Of a DNA stretch of 64,000 bases, positions 15,498 to 24,452 are shown one piece after another. The stretch is from Paenibacillus methanolicus (lineage in GTDB: Bacteria > Bacillota > Bacilli > Paenibacillales > Paenibacillaceae). How positions within the stretch are numbered: position 1 is the first letter of the stretch; the number at the start of each line of letters is the position of its first letter. The stretch spans positions 62,001 through 126,000 of the forward strand of contig NZ_VNHS01000001.1 in NCBI RefSeq assembly GCF_008124765.1, in the 5' to 3' direction. The notes under the pieces were generated by a model. That model did no database searches, had not been told where the DNA came from, and saw only the letters and a list, made by a program, of their open reading frames with translations. The translations under genes were made by a program, and so were the position numbers.

Positions 15498-17561
15498 TTA
15501 TTTGACCGGCAGTCCGTTCGCCTCGCGAACGAGCGCGAAATAGTGGTCGGCGCGGACGGCTTCGAATTCCGGTCCGAGCGATTCCTGCAGGGCGACGATA
15601 TCCGATGGCGTCATGCTCCAAGCCAACAGGCCGAGGGAGACGAAGAGCGGCGATGTGCCGTCCCAGCCCGCTTTTGCTTGATCGAGCGCGGCTTTCCCGT
15701 CCTGGGCGGTGCTGATGCCTTGGATCGTGGAGACCGGAAGATCGCCGTTCAAGATCTCGATGCCGTGGCGGTCTTCCCAGCTGAGGAAGACGCCTTGCGC
15801 GCGGTATTCTTCCGAATAGGCTTTCGCTTTGGACTCGCTAAGCGGCACGTTCTGGCCGTCGATGCGGTTGAGCACGTATGGAACGGTCATGCCGGTCTTC
15901 TTTAAATAATGGTACGTCTGCTTCAGATATGGCGCGAACGTGCTGTCCGGCCAAGCATTGGCGTAGAAGTAGCCCGCGCCGGAAGGCCCGGAGATCAGCA
16001 GATCGTTGTCCGTCGCCGTCTCGAAATAATGATTCAGAATCGCCGGCGCGCCGTCGTAGAGGAGCGGGCTGGACGTCCAGTTCAGCGGCACCTTGCCGCG
16101 GTTCGGATCATCCCACAGAATCCGCATCCGATGCTGGTTGTACTGGAAGTTGTCGCCCTCGCTGAACGTATAAGTGACATAGATTTTGTTCTCGAGCTTC
16201 GGCTTCTTGGTCGGCTTCGGCGGCTTCGCGTTCTTCGTCGCGGCGGAGAAGACGGTCAAATTGCTGAACCAGTCGGCGGCCAGAACGTAGACGCTATGGC
16301 GCGACGTAATTTCAACCGAGTTGAATTCGCCCTCGACATCGTTGCTGAACCAGCCCAAATACGGCGTTCCCGGATCGACGGCCGACAGGATGCGTTCGAA
16401 TAGAGCGCGCTGCTCCGGTATATTCGAGTCGAGCCAGAATACCATCGCTTTGTTGGCGACCGCATAGTCGCGCAGATAGCCGTAAGGCTCTTTGTGCTCG
16501 GAGGAGAGCGGCTGCTGGTTCCCGGCGGAAACCTTATATTGGTTCCACATATCGACCGATGCGGTCAATTGCTTCGTGCCGGCCGGCGGAGTGAAGCGGT
16601 AGACGAAATACCGGCCGTTATCGGCGAAGCGGTGGCCGCCGCTGCCGGTCGACACCTGCGATTGTTGACGATCGTACAGGAAAGGCTCTTCCTCCGGCGT
16701 GCCCGGAATAAATTGCGCGATCGTCTGTCCGTCGGCTTGGACGGTGACTTCGTGCACGGCGCTGCCCCAGCCATCCTGCGTGAACGCATCGTCGAAACGG
16801 AGGTAGACGTCGGCTTGGCCGAGGAACGCCGAGAGATCGAGATCGTACGCCTTCCGGTTGCCGGCATCGCGTTCCTGCGTCGTGTCTTCCGCGATCGTCC
16901 GGAACGATTCCGGCAGTCCGGACGGAATGCGGATGGAAGTATCGGGGCTTAAGCCGATCAGCATCCGATGCGTCGTCTGGCTCCACAGGTTCTCGAACTG
17001 CCAGGTGTAGGCTTCCAGCCGGTTTTCGAACTTGCCCCGCAGATCCTCCAACACCTTCAGTTTATACGGCGCGCTAGTTAGCTTGGCCGCGAGCTCCGGG
17101 CTGGCCACCACGGCATCATTCAAGCCGGCGAGCGTCGTGGCGACATTGATCGAGTCGGGGACGTCGGGATCGTAGACGACGATGCCTTTCAACTCCGATT
17201 TGAACTTGCTTAGAATATCCCAGTAGTCGTCGTGAACACGATAAGGAACGTCGAGATCGTTGAGCCAAGCGAGTTTGCCTTCTTCCGTGTTCTCGATCAA
17301 ATAAAGGCGCGGTTCCTTGCGGTTCACGATCCCTTGCAGCGTGGCCATGACTATTTTCACGTCGCCGGGCGCATCGTAGATGTCCGCGACCTCAAGTCGC
17401 TTCGCTTTCGCGAAAGTCGGGAGCGCTTGGTCCTTCGGCCACGAGATGCTGCTTCCATGCTTATTCGTCTCTTGTCGAGCGCCGGACTCCGCCGTTGCGC
17501 CCATCGTGAAGGACAATGTACATACGATAGCCAGACTGACGGTGGTTAGCTTTCGAATCAC
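15498..17561 (-). CDS. Secreted GxGYxYP-domain protein (putative glycosidase)
   Basis: This 687-residue protein has a signal peptide (IRKLTTVSLAIVCTLSF, cleavage near TAES). An N-terminal region about 60-200 matches the GxGYxY family's leading domain (NRKEPRLYLIE), and an inserted beta-sandwich-like segment follows at about 220-370. The family motif appears as GPSGAGYFYANAWP near residue 530, with F replacing one Tyr. The frame extends to 17744, but GTG 17561 has GAGGTG seven bases upstream and places the signal peptide at the N-terminus. The GxGYxYP family is a presumed carbohydrate-active hydrolase fold without settled chemistry. A promoter lies at 17704-17732. Confidence 0.82.
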   Translation of the reverse strand: MIRKLTTVSLAIVCTLSFTMGATAESGARQETNKHGSSISWPKDQALPTFAKAKRLEVADIYDAPGDVKIVMATLQGIVNRKEPRLYLIENTEEGKLAWLNDLDVPYRVHDDYWDILSKFKSELKGIVVYDPDVPDSINVATTLAGLNDAVVASPELAAKLTSAPYKLKVLEDLRGKFENRLEAYTWQFENLWSQTTHRMLIGLSPDTSIRIPSGLPESFRTIAEDTTQERDAGNRKAYDLDLSAFLGQADVYLRFDDAFTQDGWGSAVHEVTVQADGQTIAQFIPGTPEEEPFLYDRQQSQVSTGSGGHRFADNGRYFVYRFTPPAGTKQLTASVDMWNQYKVSAGNQQPLSSEHKEPYGYLRDYAVANKAMVFWLDSNIPEQRALFERILSAVDPGTPYLGWFSNDVEGEFNSVEITSRHSVYVLAADWFSNLTVFSAATKNAKPPKPTKKPKLENKIYVTYTFSEGDNFQYNQHRMRILWDDPNRGKVPLNWTSSPLLYDGAPAILNHYFETATDNDLLISGPSGAGYFYANAWPDSTFAPYLKQTYHYLKKTGMTVPYVLNRIDGQNVPLSESKAKAYSEEYRAQGVFLSWEDRHGIEILNGDLPVSTIQGISTAQDGKAALDQAKAGWDGTSPLFVSLGLLAWSMTPSDIVALQESLGPEFEAVRADHYFALVREANGLPVK

Positions 17562-17703
17562 GATTGAACACCTCGATTTATCGTGGTATGGTGAAACAAA
17601 CAAGTTCTTCCTTATTCCTATCGAAAAGCAGGGAATGCTCCTCGGTCTCACCTCCTTGAGCGCGGCTTTGACATCGGGTCTCATCGAAATTCCCTTGATG
17701 CAT

Positions 17704-17732
17704 ATTAAATATATTTTACATAAACAATTCAA
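17704..17732 (-). promoter_or_regulatory. Promoter of the GxGYxYP gene
   Basis: On the minus strand TTGAAT, 17 bases, then TTTAAT forms a good sigma-A promoter, leaving a leader of about 140 bases. The spacer is very AT-rich. The 371-base divergent region 17562-17932 holds this promoter, the promoter of the GntR/LacI gene, and no other gene I can support. Confidence 0.6.
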
Positions 17733-17874
17733 GTGCTTCGACAAAAGTTATCAATAAATATGAAGTTTCACCTGTATTGCGACGCATCGTTGGTTGGGAA
17801 TGCTGCGGCGTTCGTCACGCTAGAAGATAAACGGATGAGTCTTTGCTCCTGTTTCCGATCTGGTTGATCTTCAG

Positions 17875-17903
17875 TTGCATAATGCCGGGTCAGAATATAT
17901 TAT
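17875..17903 (+). promoter_or_regulatory. Promoter of the GntR/LacI hybrid regulator
   Basis: TTGCAT (17875-17880), 17 bases, then TATTAT (17898-17903), embedded in an alternating AT tract (17894-17915) that could host autoregulation. Confidence 0.6.
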
Positions 17904-17932
17904 ATATATAAATATCTCGCTGAAGATTGGTG

Positions 17933-19129
17933 ATGGGAATGAATACGAACGATCGGGTGCCGCTTTATCAGAAAATCCAGGATTATATTCGCGAGTTGAT
18001 CGACACCGAAGGCTTGAAGGAAGGCGAGCGCATCCCGACGGAGAAGGAATTGATGGAACGGTTCAACGTCAGCAAAATTACCGTCGTGAACGCGCTCACC
18101 GGCCTTGCGAACGAGAAAATCATTACCCGGGTGCCAGGACGCGGCAGCTTCGTCAGCGACAAGAAAGCCGCGGAACATGGCGTTTCGTCTCCGGCTGCGG
18201 CTGCTTCCGCGTTGCCGGCTCCGTCCGGCGGCGGATCGAAATTCTCAGCGGATGGCGAGGGGCGCACGGGAATTATCGGGCTGGTCATGCCGTCCATCTA
18301 TGATTTCTTCGCGATCCGGCTGTTGGATGGCGTCGGCAAAGCGCTTGAAGAGGAAGGCTACCGCATCATGATCTTGCTCTCGGGCGGCGTCCTGGAGAAG
18401 GAGAAAGAGGCGATCAAGACGCTCAAGGCGATCGGAGCGGAAGGGCTGCTGATCTTCCCGGTCGACGAGGAGCAGTACAACGAAGAAATTCTGGCCATGA
18501 AATTCGCCGGCTTCCCGTTCGTGCTGATCGATCGTTATCTCCCCGGCGTCGAGACGCACTACATCGCGGCCGACGGCCGGCTCGGCACGAGCCTGGCGGT
18601 CGAGCATCTGTGGGAACTCGGTCACAGGGAGATCGCCATCTGTTCGGATTCGCCGCTCCAGACCGTCACGGTGCAAGAGCGAATCGAAGGGTATATGAGC
18701 ACGCTCAAGACGAAAGGCGCGCTGATCAATCCGGCGCACATGATTACGGATTTTACGGTCGAGAAGGTCAATCTGCAGGATATGAAGTCGCATCCGCTCT
18801 ATCGATACATCGCGAATCAGATGGCGACCGCCTACATCACGCTGAATGGACGGTTGGCCGTGCAGATCTATCAGATGGCGAAGCAAGCCGGACTCGAAGT
18901 GCCGGGGGATGTGTCCATCGTCAGCTTCGACGACCCGACTTCGATCGTCGAGGAATTCAGTTCGTTCACGCATATTAAGCAGTTCGAGTACGAGATAGGC
19001 TACCGGGCGGCGGAAAAGTTGATCGAGATTATCCGGGAAGACGGCAAGCCGATCGGTAAATATACGAAGACGCTCCTCGAGCCCGAACTTGCGGTACGGC
19101 AAACCTCGGGTACTCCAAGGCGTACATAA
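17933..19129 (+). CDS. GntR/LacI hybrid transcriptional repressor (AraR-like)
   Basis: This 398-residue protein has an N-terminal winged helix of the GntR class (VPLYQKIQDYIRELI, RIPTEKELMERFNVSKITVVNAL, GRGSFV) in the first 75 residues and a Ser/Ala/Gly linker. A LacI-type periplasmic-binding fold follows from about residue 105 (GIIGLVMPSIYDFFAIRLLDG to VSIVSFDDPTSIVEE). This is the AraR arrangement in which sugar binding releases DNA. TTG 17927 and ATG 17939 are possible alternative starts. It precedes the GH38/importer operon, whose promoter carries an inverted repeat, so it is the likely repressor of that operon. Confidence 0.9.
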   Translation: MGMNTNDRVPLYQKIQDYIRELIDTEGLKEGERIPTEKELMERFNVSKITVVNALTGLANEKIITRVPGRGSFVSDKKAAEHGVSSPAAAASALPAPSGGGSKFSADGEGRTGIIGLVMPSIYDFFAIRLLDGVGKALEEEGYRIMILLSGGVLEKEKEAIKTLKAIGAEGLLIFPVDEEQYNEEILAMKFAGFPFVLIDRYLPGVETHYIAADGRLGTSLAVEHLWELGHREIAICSDSPLQTVTVQERIEGYMSTLKTKGALINPAHMITDFTVEKVNLQDMKSHPLYRYIANQMATAYITLNGRLAVQIYQMAKQAGLEVPGDVSIVSFDDPTSIVEEFSSFTHIKQFEYEIGYRAAEKLIEIIREDGKPIGKYTKTLLEPELAVRQTSGTPRRT

Positions 19130-19296
19130 TTTAACGAACCGGAAGCCGCGATCGACATTCGCGGTTTCTGAATCGCCTCCGGCTTCCCGTAAAGGATGCC
19201 GGAGGTTTTTTGTGATCGCGGAAAGGAAGCGGCAGCGGGATTCTCGGCTTCTAGTCGCTTGCCAGAAAAGATTTCGGCATACTCATAAAATTAATA

Positions 19297-19326
19297 TTGA
19301 ATATATACAATATTTATATTATATTC
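19297..19326 (+). promoter_or_regulatory. Promoter with overlapping inverted repeat upstream of GH38 operon
   Basis: TTGAAT (19297-19302), 17 bases, TATATT (19320-19325) is a good sigma-A promoter. GAATATA (19299-19305) and TATATTC (19320-19326) form an inverted repeat whose arms coincide with the -35 and -10 boxes, a typical repressor position. Confidence 0.6.
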
Positions 19327-19365
19327 GTTTTGAGCCAGCTGGGAGAAAAAGGAGTCGGTTAAACG

Positions 19366-22300
19366 ATGCCATATGAACGGATCAAACTCGAACATCTTAG
19401 AACGATGCTGGAGCGGCTGGAGGCGAACATCTACGAGCCGGTCGCGCAGCTTCGCGTGAGCGCGTGGGTGACGGCGGAGCCGGTATCGTACGATTCGCGT
19501 ACGACGGGGCGCAGATTGGAGCTCGCGCCGGGAGATCGTTGGGGGCAGCTGTGGGAATGCGCCTGGTTTCATTTTACCGGCGAGGTCCCGGCGGATGCGG
19601 CGGGCAAGAAGGTCGTGCTCCTGCTCGACGTGAACGGCGAGGTCTGTCTGGTCGACGAGGAAGGAACGCCCGTACAAGGGCTGACGAATATTAACTCCGA
19701 GTTCGACTATTCCCTTGGCAAGCCGGGCAAGCGAGTCGTTGCCGTCAGCGACGCGGCCACGGGAACAGAGACGATCGACTTGTGGGGGGATGCGGGCTGC
19801 AACGATCTGTTCGGCCGCTACCGGAGCGGCACGTTGAAGGAGGCCGTCGTCGCGATATGCAGGGAAGAGGTGCGGCAGTTGTATTACGATGCCGAAGTGC
19901 TGCTCGAGACGGCGGAACGGCTGCCGGAAGGCTCGGCTCGTAGAGCCCGCATCTTCAGGGCGCTCTATGACGTATCGCTTCAGCTCGCCGACCTTGCGGA
20001 TGAGCGGGTGGCCAAGGCGCGGCGAGTACTCGGCGAGCAGTTGGCGAAGCGTGGCGGCGATCCGGTGCTGACGCTCAGCGCGATCGGGCACGCGCATCTC
20101 GATCTGGCGTGGTTGTGGCCGATCCGGGAGACGATCCGCAAAGGGGCGCGCACGTTCTCGACGGCGCTGCGCATGATGGAGCGTTATCCGGATTACGTGT
20201 TCGGCGCGAGCCAGCCGCAATTGTACGATTGGATGAAGCGGCATTATCCGAAGCTGTACGACCAGGTGAAGGCAAGAGTCCGGGAAGGGCGCTGGGAGCC
20301 GCAGGGGGCGATGTGGGTCGAATCGGACACGAACGTACCCGGCGGGGAGTCGCTCGTCCGGCAAATTTTGTACGGCAAGCGGTACTTCGAGCAAGAATTC
20401 GGGGTGGAGATGAAATCGCTGTGGATGCCGGACGTGTTCGGCTATACGGCGAGTCTGCCGCAAATTCTGAAGAAGGCTCGAGTCGACTACATGATGACGC
20501 AGAAGCTATCATGGAGCGTCTATAACCGGCACCCGCATCACACCTTCATGTGGGAAGGAATCGACGGCTCGCAGGTGCTGACGCACATGCCGCCGGAGGA
20601 TACTTACAACAGCCCGGCCGCGCCGCGGTCGATCGCGAAGGCGGAGAACGATTATCTCGATAACGCCGTATCGGATCGTGCGCTGATGCTGTTCGGCATC
20701 GGCGACGGGGGCGGAGGACCCGGCGAGGAACATCTGGAGCGGCTGGCGAGGGAAAAGAACTTGCTCGGTCTCAGCCCGGTCGAGCAGGAGACCTCGGCTC
20801 GGTTCTTCGAGCGTCTGGCCGAGCATCGGGAGCTTTATCAGATTTGGCGAGGCGAGCTCTATCTGGAGAAGCACCAAGGCACGCTGACGAGCCAGGCGCG
20901 CAGCAAGCGGTTCAACCGGAAGCTGGAGAAGGCGCTGCGCGAACTGGAATATGCCGCCGTGCTGGCGCAGATGACGGCGGGCGTACCGTATCCGGCCGAA
21001 GAGCTCGAGCAGATCTGGAAGGAAGTGCTGCTGTACCAGTTCCATGACATACTGCCGGGCTCCTCTATCAAGCGGGTGTACGACGAATCGCTTGCGCGCT
21101 ACGCGTCGCTGCTGGAGCAGGCGGAACGGCTAGTCGACGCCTCGTATGACGCGGCATCGCGCGGCGCGGAAGGGCCGGTCGTGTTTAATTCGCTGCCTTG
21201 GGAGCGGGAAGAGTGGCTGATGCGGGACGGACGCTGGCGGTACGTGCGGGTGCCCGCGATGGGCTGCGCCAAGCTGCCCGAGCCGTCCGAATCGATTCCG
21301 GCCGTCCGCGTATCCGAGCGCGAACGGACGATCGAGAACGAGCTGCTGCTGCTATCGCTCGGCGATAACGGCGAGATCGCTTCGTTGTTCGACAAGGAAC
21401 ACGGGCGGGAGCTCGTTCGGAACGGCCAATCGCTGAATCGTCTGCGCGTCTACGCGGACGACGGCGATGCGTGGGATTTCCGCCAAGATTACCGGCAATC
21501 CGGCGCGGAGCGCCTCACGCTGCGGCTGGCCGAAGCGTATTCGGACGGCCCGACGGCCGGTTTCATCCTGCATTATGTTTACGGAGCGTCCGTATTGGTC
21601 CAGCGCATCGTGCTGACGTCGGGCAGCCGCAGGGTCGATTTCGTGACGAGCGTGAATTGGAAGGAGTCGGACCGCATGCTGCGCACGTCGTTCCCGCTCC
21701 GAATTCGCGCCGATAACGTCAGCTGCGATATTCAATTCGGCTACTTGCGCCGGCCGACGCATCGGAACACGATGTGGGACTACGCCAAGGACGAAATTTG
21801 CGCGCATCATTACGCCGATCTGTCCGAGCCGGATTACGGCGTCGCGCTGCTCAACGACTGCAAGTACGGACACCGCGCCGAGGATGGCGAGCTGGATTTG
21901 AATTTGCTGCGCAGCCCGTCGTATCCCGATCCGGAAGCCGACCGGGCCGAGCACGAATTCACGTATTCGCTGTATCCGCATCAGGGGGACCATATCGAGG
22001 CGCGGGTGTTCCGAGCAGGATATGAGCTGAATGTTCCGCTGCGGGTCGGCGGCGCGCAGAGCGATCCGCACGGCGCGGAGGCTTCGGCCGAAGGACGTCC
22101 GTCCGAGGAACGGCCGTCCGCTCGGGCACCGATAGCGGCAGAGCTGGCGGCAACCGCGGAACGAGGCGCGGCGGCGGGCCAATCCTTCCTGCTGCCCAGC
22201 CATCCGAACGTGATGATCGAAGCGGTCAAGCGCGCCGAGGACGACGAGGCGCTGATCATCCGGCTGTACGAGACGGCCGGAACAAGGCTGGTCACGAAGC

Positions 22301-22455
22301 TCGCGGCAGGCTTCGCGTTCTCCGGCGCTTGGCTGACCGATTTGCTGGAAAATAAGCTGGAGGCGCTCGAGGCGGAAGAGGGCGCGGTTACGCTGCCGAT
22401 GGGACCGTTCGAGATCGTAACCGTGAGGCTGGAGCAGCCAAAATTCCGAAGCTAG
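19366..22455 (+). CDS. Alpha-mannosidase, GH38
   Basis: This 1029-residue cytoplasmic enzyme removes mannose from imported mannosides. An N-terminal beta-rich region precedes the GH38 catalytic domain. Zinc ligands lie in GHAHLDLAW (H244, D246), and the likely nucleophile is D356 in WMPDVFGY. C-terminal beta domains follow. The segment at about residues 893-945 is an Ala/Glu/Arg-rich insertion (QSDPHGAEASAEG, ARAPIAAELAATAERGAA) with little predicted structure, which is unusual for the family. GGAG at 19351 supports the start. It is followed by two permeases and a binding protein in the same orientation, so the importer probably delivers the mannoside. Confidence 0.93.
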   Translation: MPYERIKLEHLRTMLERLEANIYEPVAQLRVSAWVTAEPVSYDSRTTGRRLELAPGDRWGQLWECAWFHFTGEVPADAAGKKVVLLLDVNGEVCLVDEEGTPVQGLTNINSEFDYSLGKPGKRVVAVSDAATGTETIDLWGDAGCNDLFGRYRSGTLKEAVVAICREEVRQLYYDAEVLLETAERLPEGSARRARIFRALYDVSLQLADLADERVAKARRVLGEQLAKRGGDPVLTLSAIGHAHLDLAWLWPIRETIRKGARTFSTALRMMERYPDYVFGASQPQLYDWMKRHYPKLYDQVKARVREGRWEPQGAMWVESDTNVPGGESLVRQILYGKRYFEQEFGVEMKSLWMPDVFGYTASLPQILKKARVDYMMTQKLSWSVYNRHPHHTFMWEGIDGSQVLTHMPPEDTYNSPAAPRSIAKAENDYLDNAVSDRALMLFGIGDGGGGPGEEHLERLAREKNLLGLSPVEQETSARFFERLAEHRELYQIWRGELYLEKHQGTLTSQARSKRFNRKLEKALRELEYAAVLAQMTAGVPYPAEELEQIWKEVLLYQFHDILPGSSIKRVYDESLARYASLLEQAERLVDASYDAASRGAEGPVVFNSLPWEREEWLMRDGRWRYVRVPAMGCAKLPEPSESIPAVRVSERERTIENELLLLSLGDNGEIASLFDKEHGRELVRNGQSLNRLRVYADDGDAWDFRQDYRQSGAERLTLRLAEAYSDGPTAGFILHYVYGASVLVQRIVLTSGSRRVDFVTSVNWKESDRMLRTSFPLRIRADNVSCDIQFGYLRRPTHRNTMWDYAKDEICAHHYADLSEPDYGVALLNDCKYGHRAEDGELDLNLLRSPSYPDPEADRAEHEFTYSLYPHQGDHIEARVFRAGYELNVPLRVGGAQSDPHGAEASAEGRPSEERPSARAPIAAELAATAERGAAAGQSFLLPSHPNVMIEAVKRAEDDEALIIRLYETAGTRLVTKLAAGFAFSGAWLTDLLENKLEALEAEEGAVTLPMGPFEIVTVRLEQPKFRS

Positions 22456-22545
22456 TATCGTTAATGGCTTGCGCGGCATTCGCCGCCTTAAAGCAGATGC
22501 CGCCAAGCCGATCCGATTTCGCCCGAATGAGAGGAGGAGCCGCAC

Positions 22546-23463
22546 ATGGGAGCGTCGTTGCTGTGGAGACGATTATGGCGGCACAAACTGCTTTACCTAT
22601 TCATGCTGCCGGGAATCGTCTGGTTTTTTCTGTTCTCGTACGTGCCGCTGTACGGCATTCAGGTCGCGTTTCGCGATTTTACGTTCTCGGGCGGTTTTAC
22701 GGGCAGCCCGTGGGCGGGCTTGAAATACTTCCGCCAATTTTTCGACTACTATCAATCCGAAGCGCTCATCCGCAACACGATCCTCATTAGCGCCTTGAAG
22801 CTTGTCATCGGCTTCGCGATGCCGATCCTGCTCGCCATCTTGCTTAATGAGGTGCGCCACGTCAAGTTCAAGAAGACGGTGCAGACGCTGTCCTATTTGC
22901 CGTACTTCGTCTCGTGGGTCGTCGTCGTGACGCTCATGCAGCGTCTGCTTACGCCTTACGGCGGTCCGGTGAACGACCTGCTCGTCTCGATCGGTCTGGT
23001 GAAGGATCCGATCCGGTTCCTGAACAACACGAGCTGGTTCTACCAAATCATCGTCGGTTCGGACATCTGGAAGAACATCGGCTGGAATTCGATCATCTAC
23101 ATGGCGGCGATGGCCGGGATCGATCAGCAGCTGTACGAAGCGGCCAAAATCGACGGGGCCGGACGGTTCCGCCAAATATGGCACGTGACGCTGCCCGGCA
23201 TTCGCAACATCGCGGTCATTCTATTCATTCTGGCGACAGGCAGCCTGATGAGCGCGGGCTACGAGCAGCTCTTGCTCCTGAACGGTCCGGCGACGGCCGC
23301 GATCGGAAGCGTGCTCGACGTGCATGTCATCGGCGCGGGCATCAGCCAGGGCAGACTCAGTTACGCCGCGGCGGTGGGGCTGTTCCAGAGCATCATCGCG
23401 CTCGTGCTGATTCTCACGGTGAACCGCATCGCACGCAAAGTCAGCGACGTCTCTCTCTTCTAA
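22546..23463 (+). CDS. Sugar ABC transporter permease, LplB type (importer 2)
   Basis: This 305-residue permease begins in the manner of LplB/YtcP-system proteins (HKLLYLFMLPGIVWFFLFSYVPLYGIQVAF), has six membrane segments and contains the EAA loop YEAAKIDGAGRFRQIWHVTLP. A GAGGAGGAG ribosome binding site precedes the ATG. It follows the GH38 gene by 90 bases and should form a channel with the next gene product. Confidence 0.93.
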   Translation: MGASLLWRRLWRHKLLYLFMLPGIVWFFLFSYVPLYGIQVAFRDFTFSGGFTGSPWAGLKYFRQFFDYYQSEALIRNTILISALKLVIGFAMPILLAILLNEVRHVKFKKTVQTLSYLPYFVSWVVVVTLMQRLLTPYGGPVNDLLVSIGLVKDPIRFLNNTSWFYQIIVGSDIWKNIGWNSIIYMAAMAGIDQQLYEAAKIDGAGRFRQIWHVTLPGIRNIAVILFILATGSLMSAGYEQLLLLNGPATAAIGSVLDVHVIGAGISQGRLSYAAAVGLFQSIIALVLILTVNRIARKVSDVSLF

Positions 23464-23487
23464 TCCGCGCGAAAGGAGTGATCCGGC

Positions 23488-24384
23488 ATGAGCAAGCGGC
23501 GCTTCTCGCCGTTCGAGGCGCTGAATTACGCGTTCCTGACGCTGTTCGGATTATCGATGATCTATCCGTTCATCTACATTCTCGTCTACTCGCTGAACGA
23601 CGGCAAAGACTCCATGATGGGGGCGCTCTATTTTCTGCCCCGCAAAGTGACCTTGGACAATTACGCGCAAGTGTTCGAGAATCACGAAATCTGGCAGGCG
23701 TACAAAATTACCCTCGCGCGCACGCTGCTCGGCGTCGTTCTGCACGTCACGCTTTGCACGATGATGGCTTATGCGTTGTCGAAGAAGACGCTGCCGGGGA
23801 GGACGTTCTTCACCTTTTACATTTTCCTGCCGACGATCTTCAGCGCGGGGTTCATCCCGTATTTCATCACGTTGCAGAAGCTTCACCTGATCAACAGCTT
23901 CTGGGTCTACGTCATTCCGCTGCTCTTCAATTTCATGCACATCGTCATCATCCGCACGTTCCTGCAGGGCATCCCCGAGGAGCTCGAGGAATCGGCCCGC
24001 ATCGACGGTTACGGCGATTTGCAAATCTTCCTCCGCGTCGTGCTGCCGCTGTCGGGTCCGGTGCTGGCGACCATCTCGCTCTTCATCGGCGTCGCGCATT
24101 GGAACGACTGGTTTACCGGCGCCTACTACGTGTCGAATAAAGAGTTGCTTCCCGTTCAAACGCTGCTGCAGCAAATGCTGACGGAGATGGAAGCGCTCTC
24201 ATCGTCGATGCAGCGGGCCGCGCAGCAAGGGGGACAGACGGTCAACGCGAATATGGCCGGCGCCACGCCGGAATCGCTTCGAATGGCGCTGCTCGTCATA
24301 ACCGTATTTCCGATTTTGTGCGTCTACCCGTTTCTTCAGCGGTATTTCGTCAAAGGCGTCATGCTTGGCTCGGTGAAAGGCTGA
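23488..24384 (+). CDS. Sugar ABC transporter permease, LplC/YtcP type (importer 2)
   Basis: This 298-residue permease has six membrane segments, the EAA loop LEESARIDGYGDLQIFLRVVLP and the conserved C-terminal KGVMLGSVKG. A Gln/Met-rich periplasmic loop (QMLTEMEALSSSMQRAAQQ) before the last helix is typical of this type. GAAAGGAGTG supports the ATG. Confidence 0.93.
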   Translation: MSKRRFSPFEALNYAFLTLFGLSMIYPFIYILVYSLNDGKDSMMGALYFLPRKVTLDNYAQVFENHEIWQAYKITLARTLLGVVLHVTLCTMMAYALSKKTLPGRTFFTFYIFLPTIFSAGFIPYFITLQKLHLINSFWVYVIPLLFNFMHIVIIRTFLQGIPEELEESARIDGYGDLQIFLRVVLPLSGPVLATISLFIGVAHWNDWFTGAYYVSNKELLPVQTLLQQMLTEMEALSSSMQRAAQQGGQTVNANMAGATPESLRMALLVITVFPILCVYPFLQRYFVKGVMLGSVKG

Positions 24385-24452
24385 TGATCGTCGCTCCGCC
24401 GCCTTGGAGGAGCGTTATCATATCCCATTCTCGCGTTCATGGAGGGGTTCGT

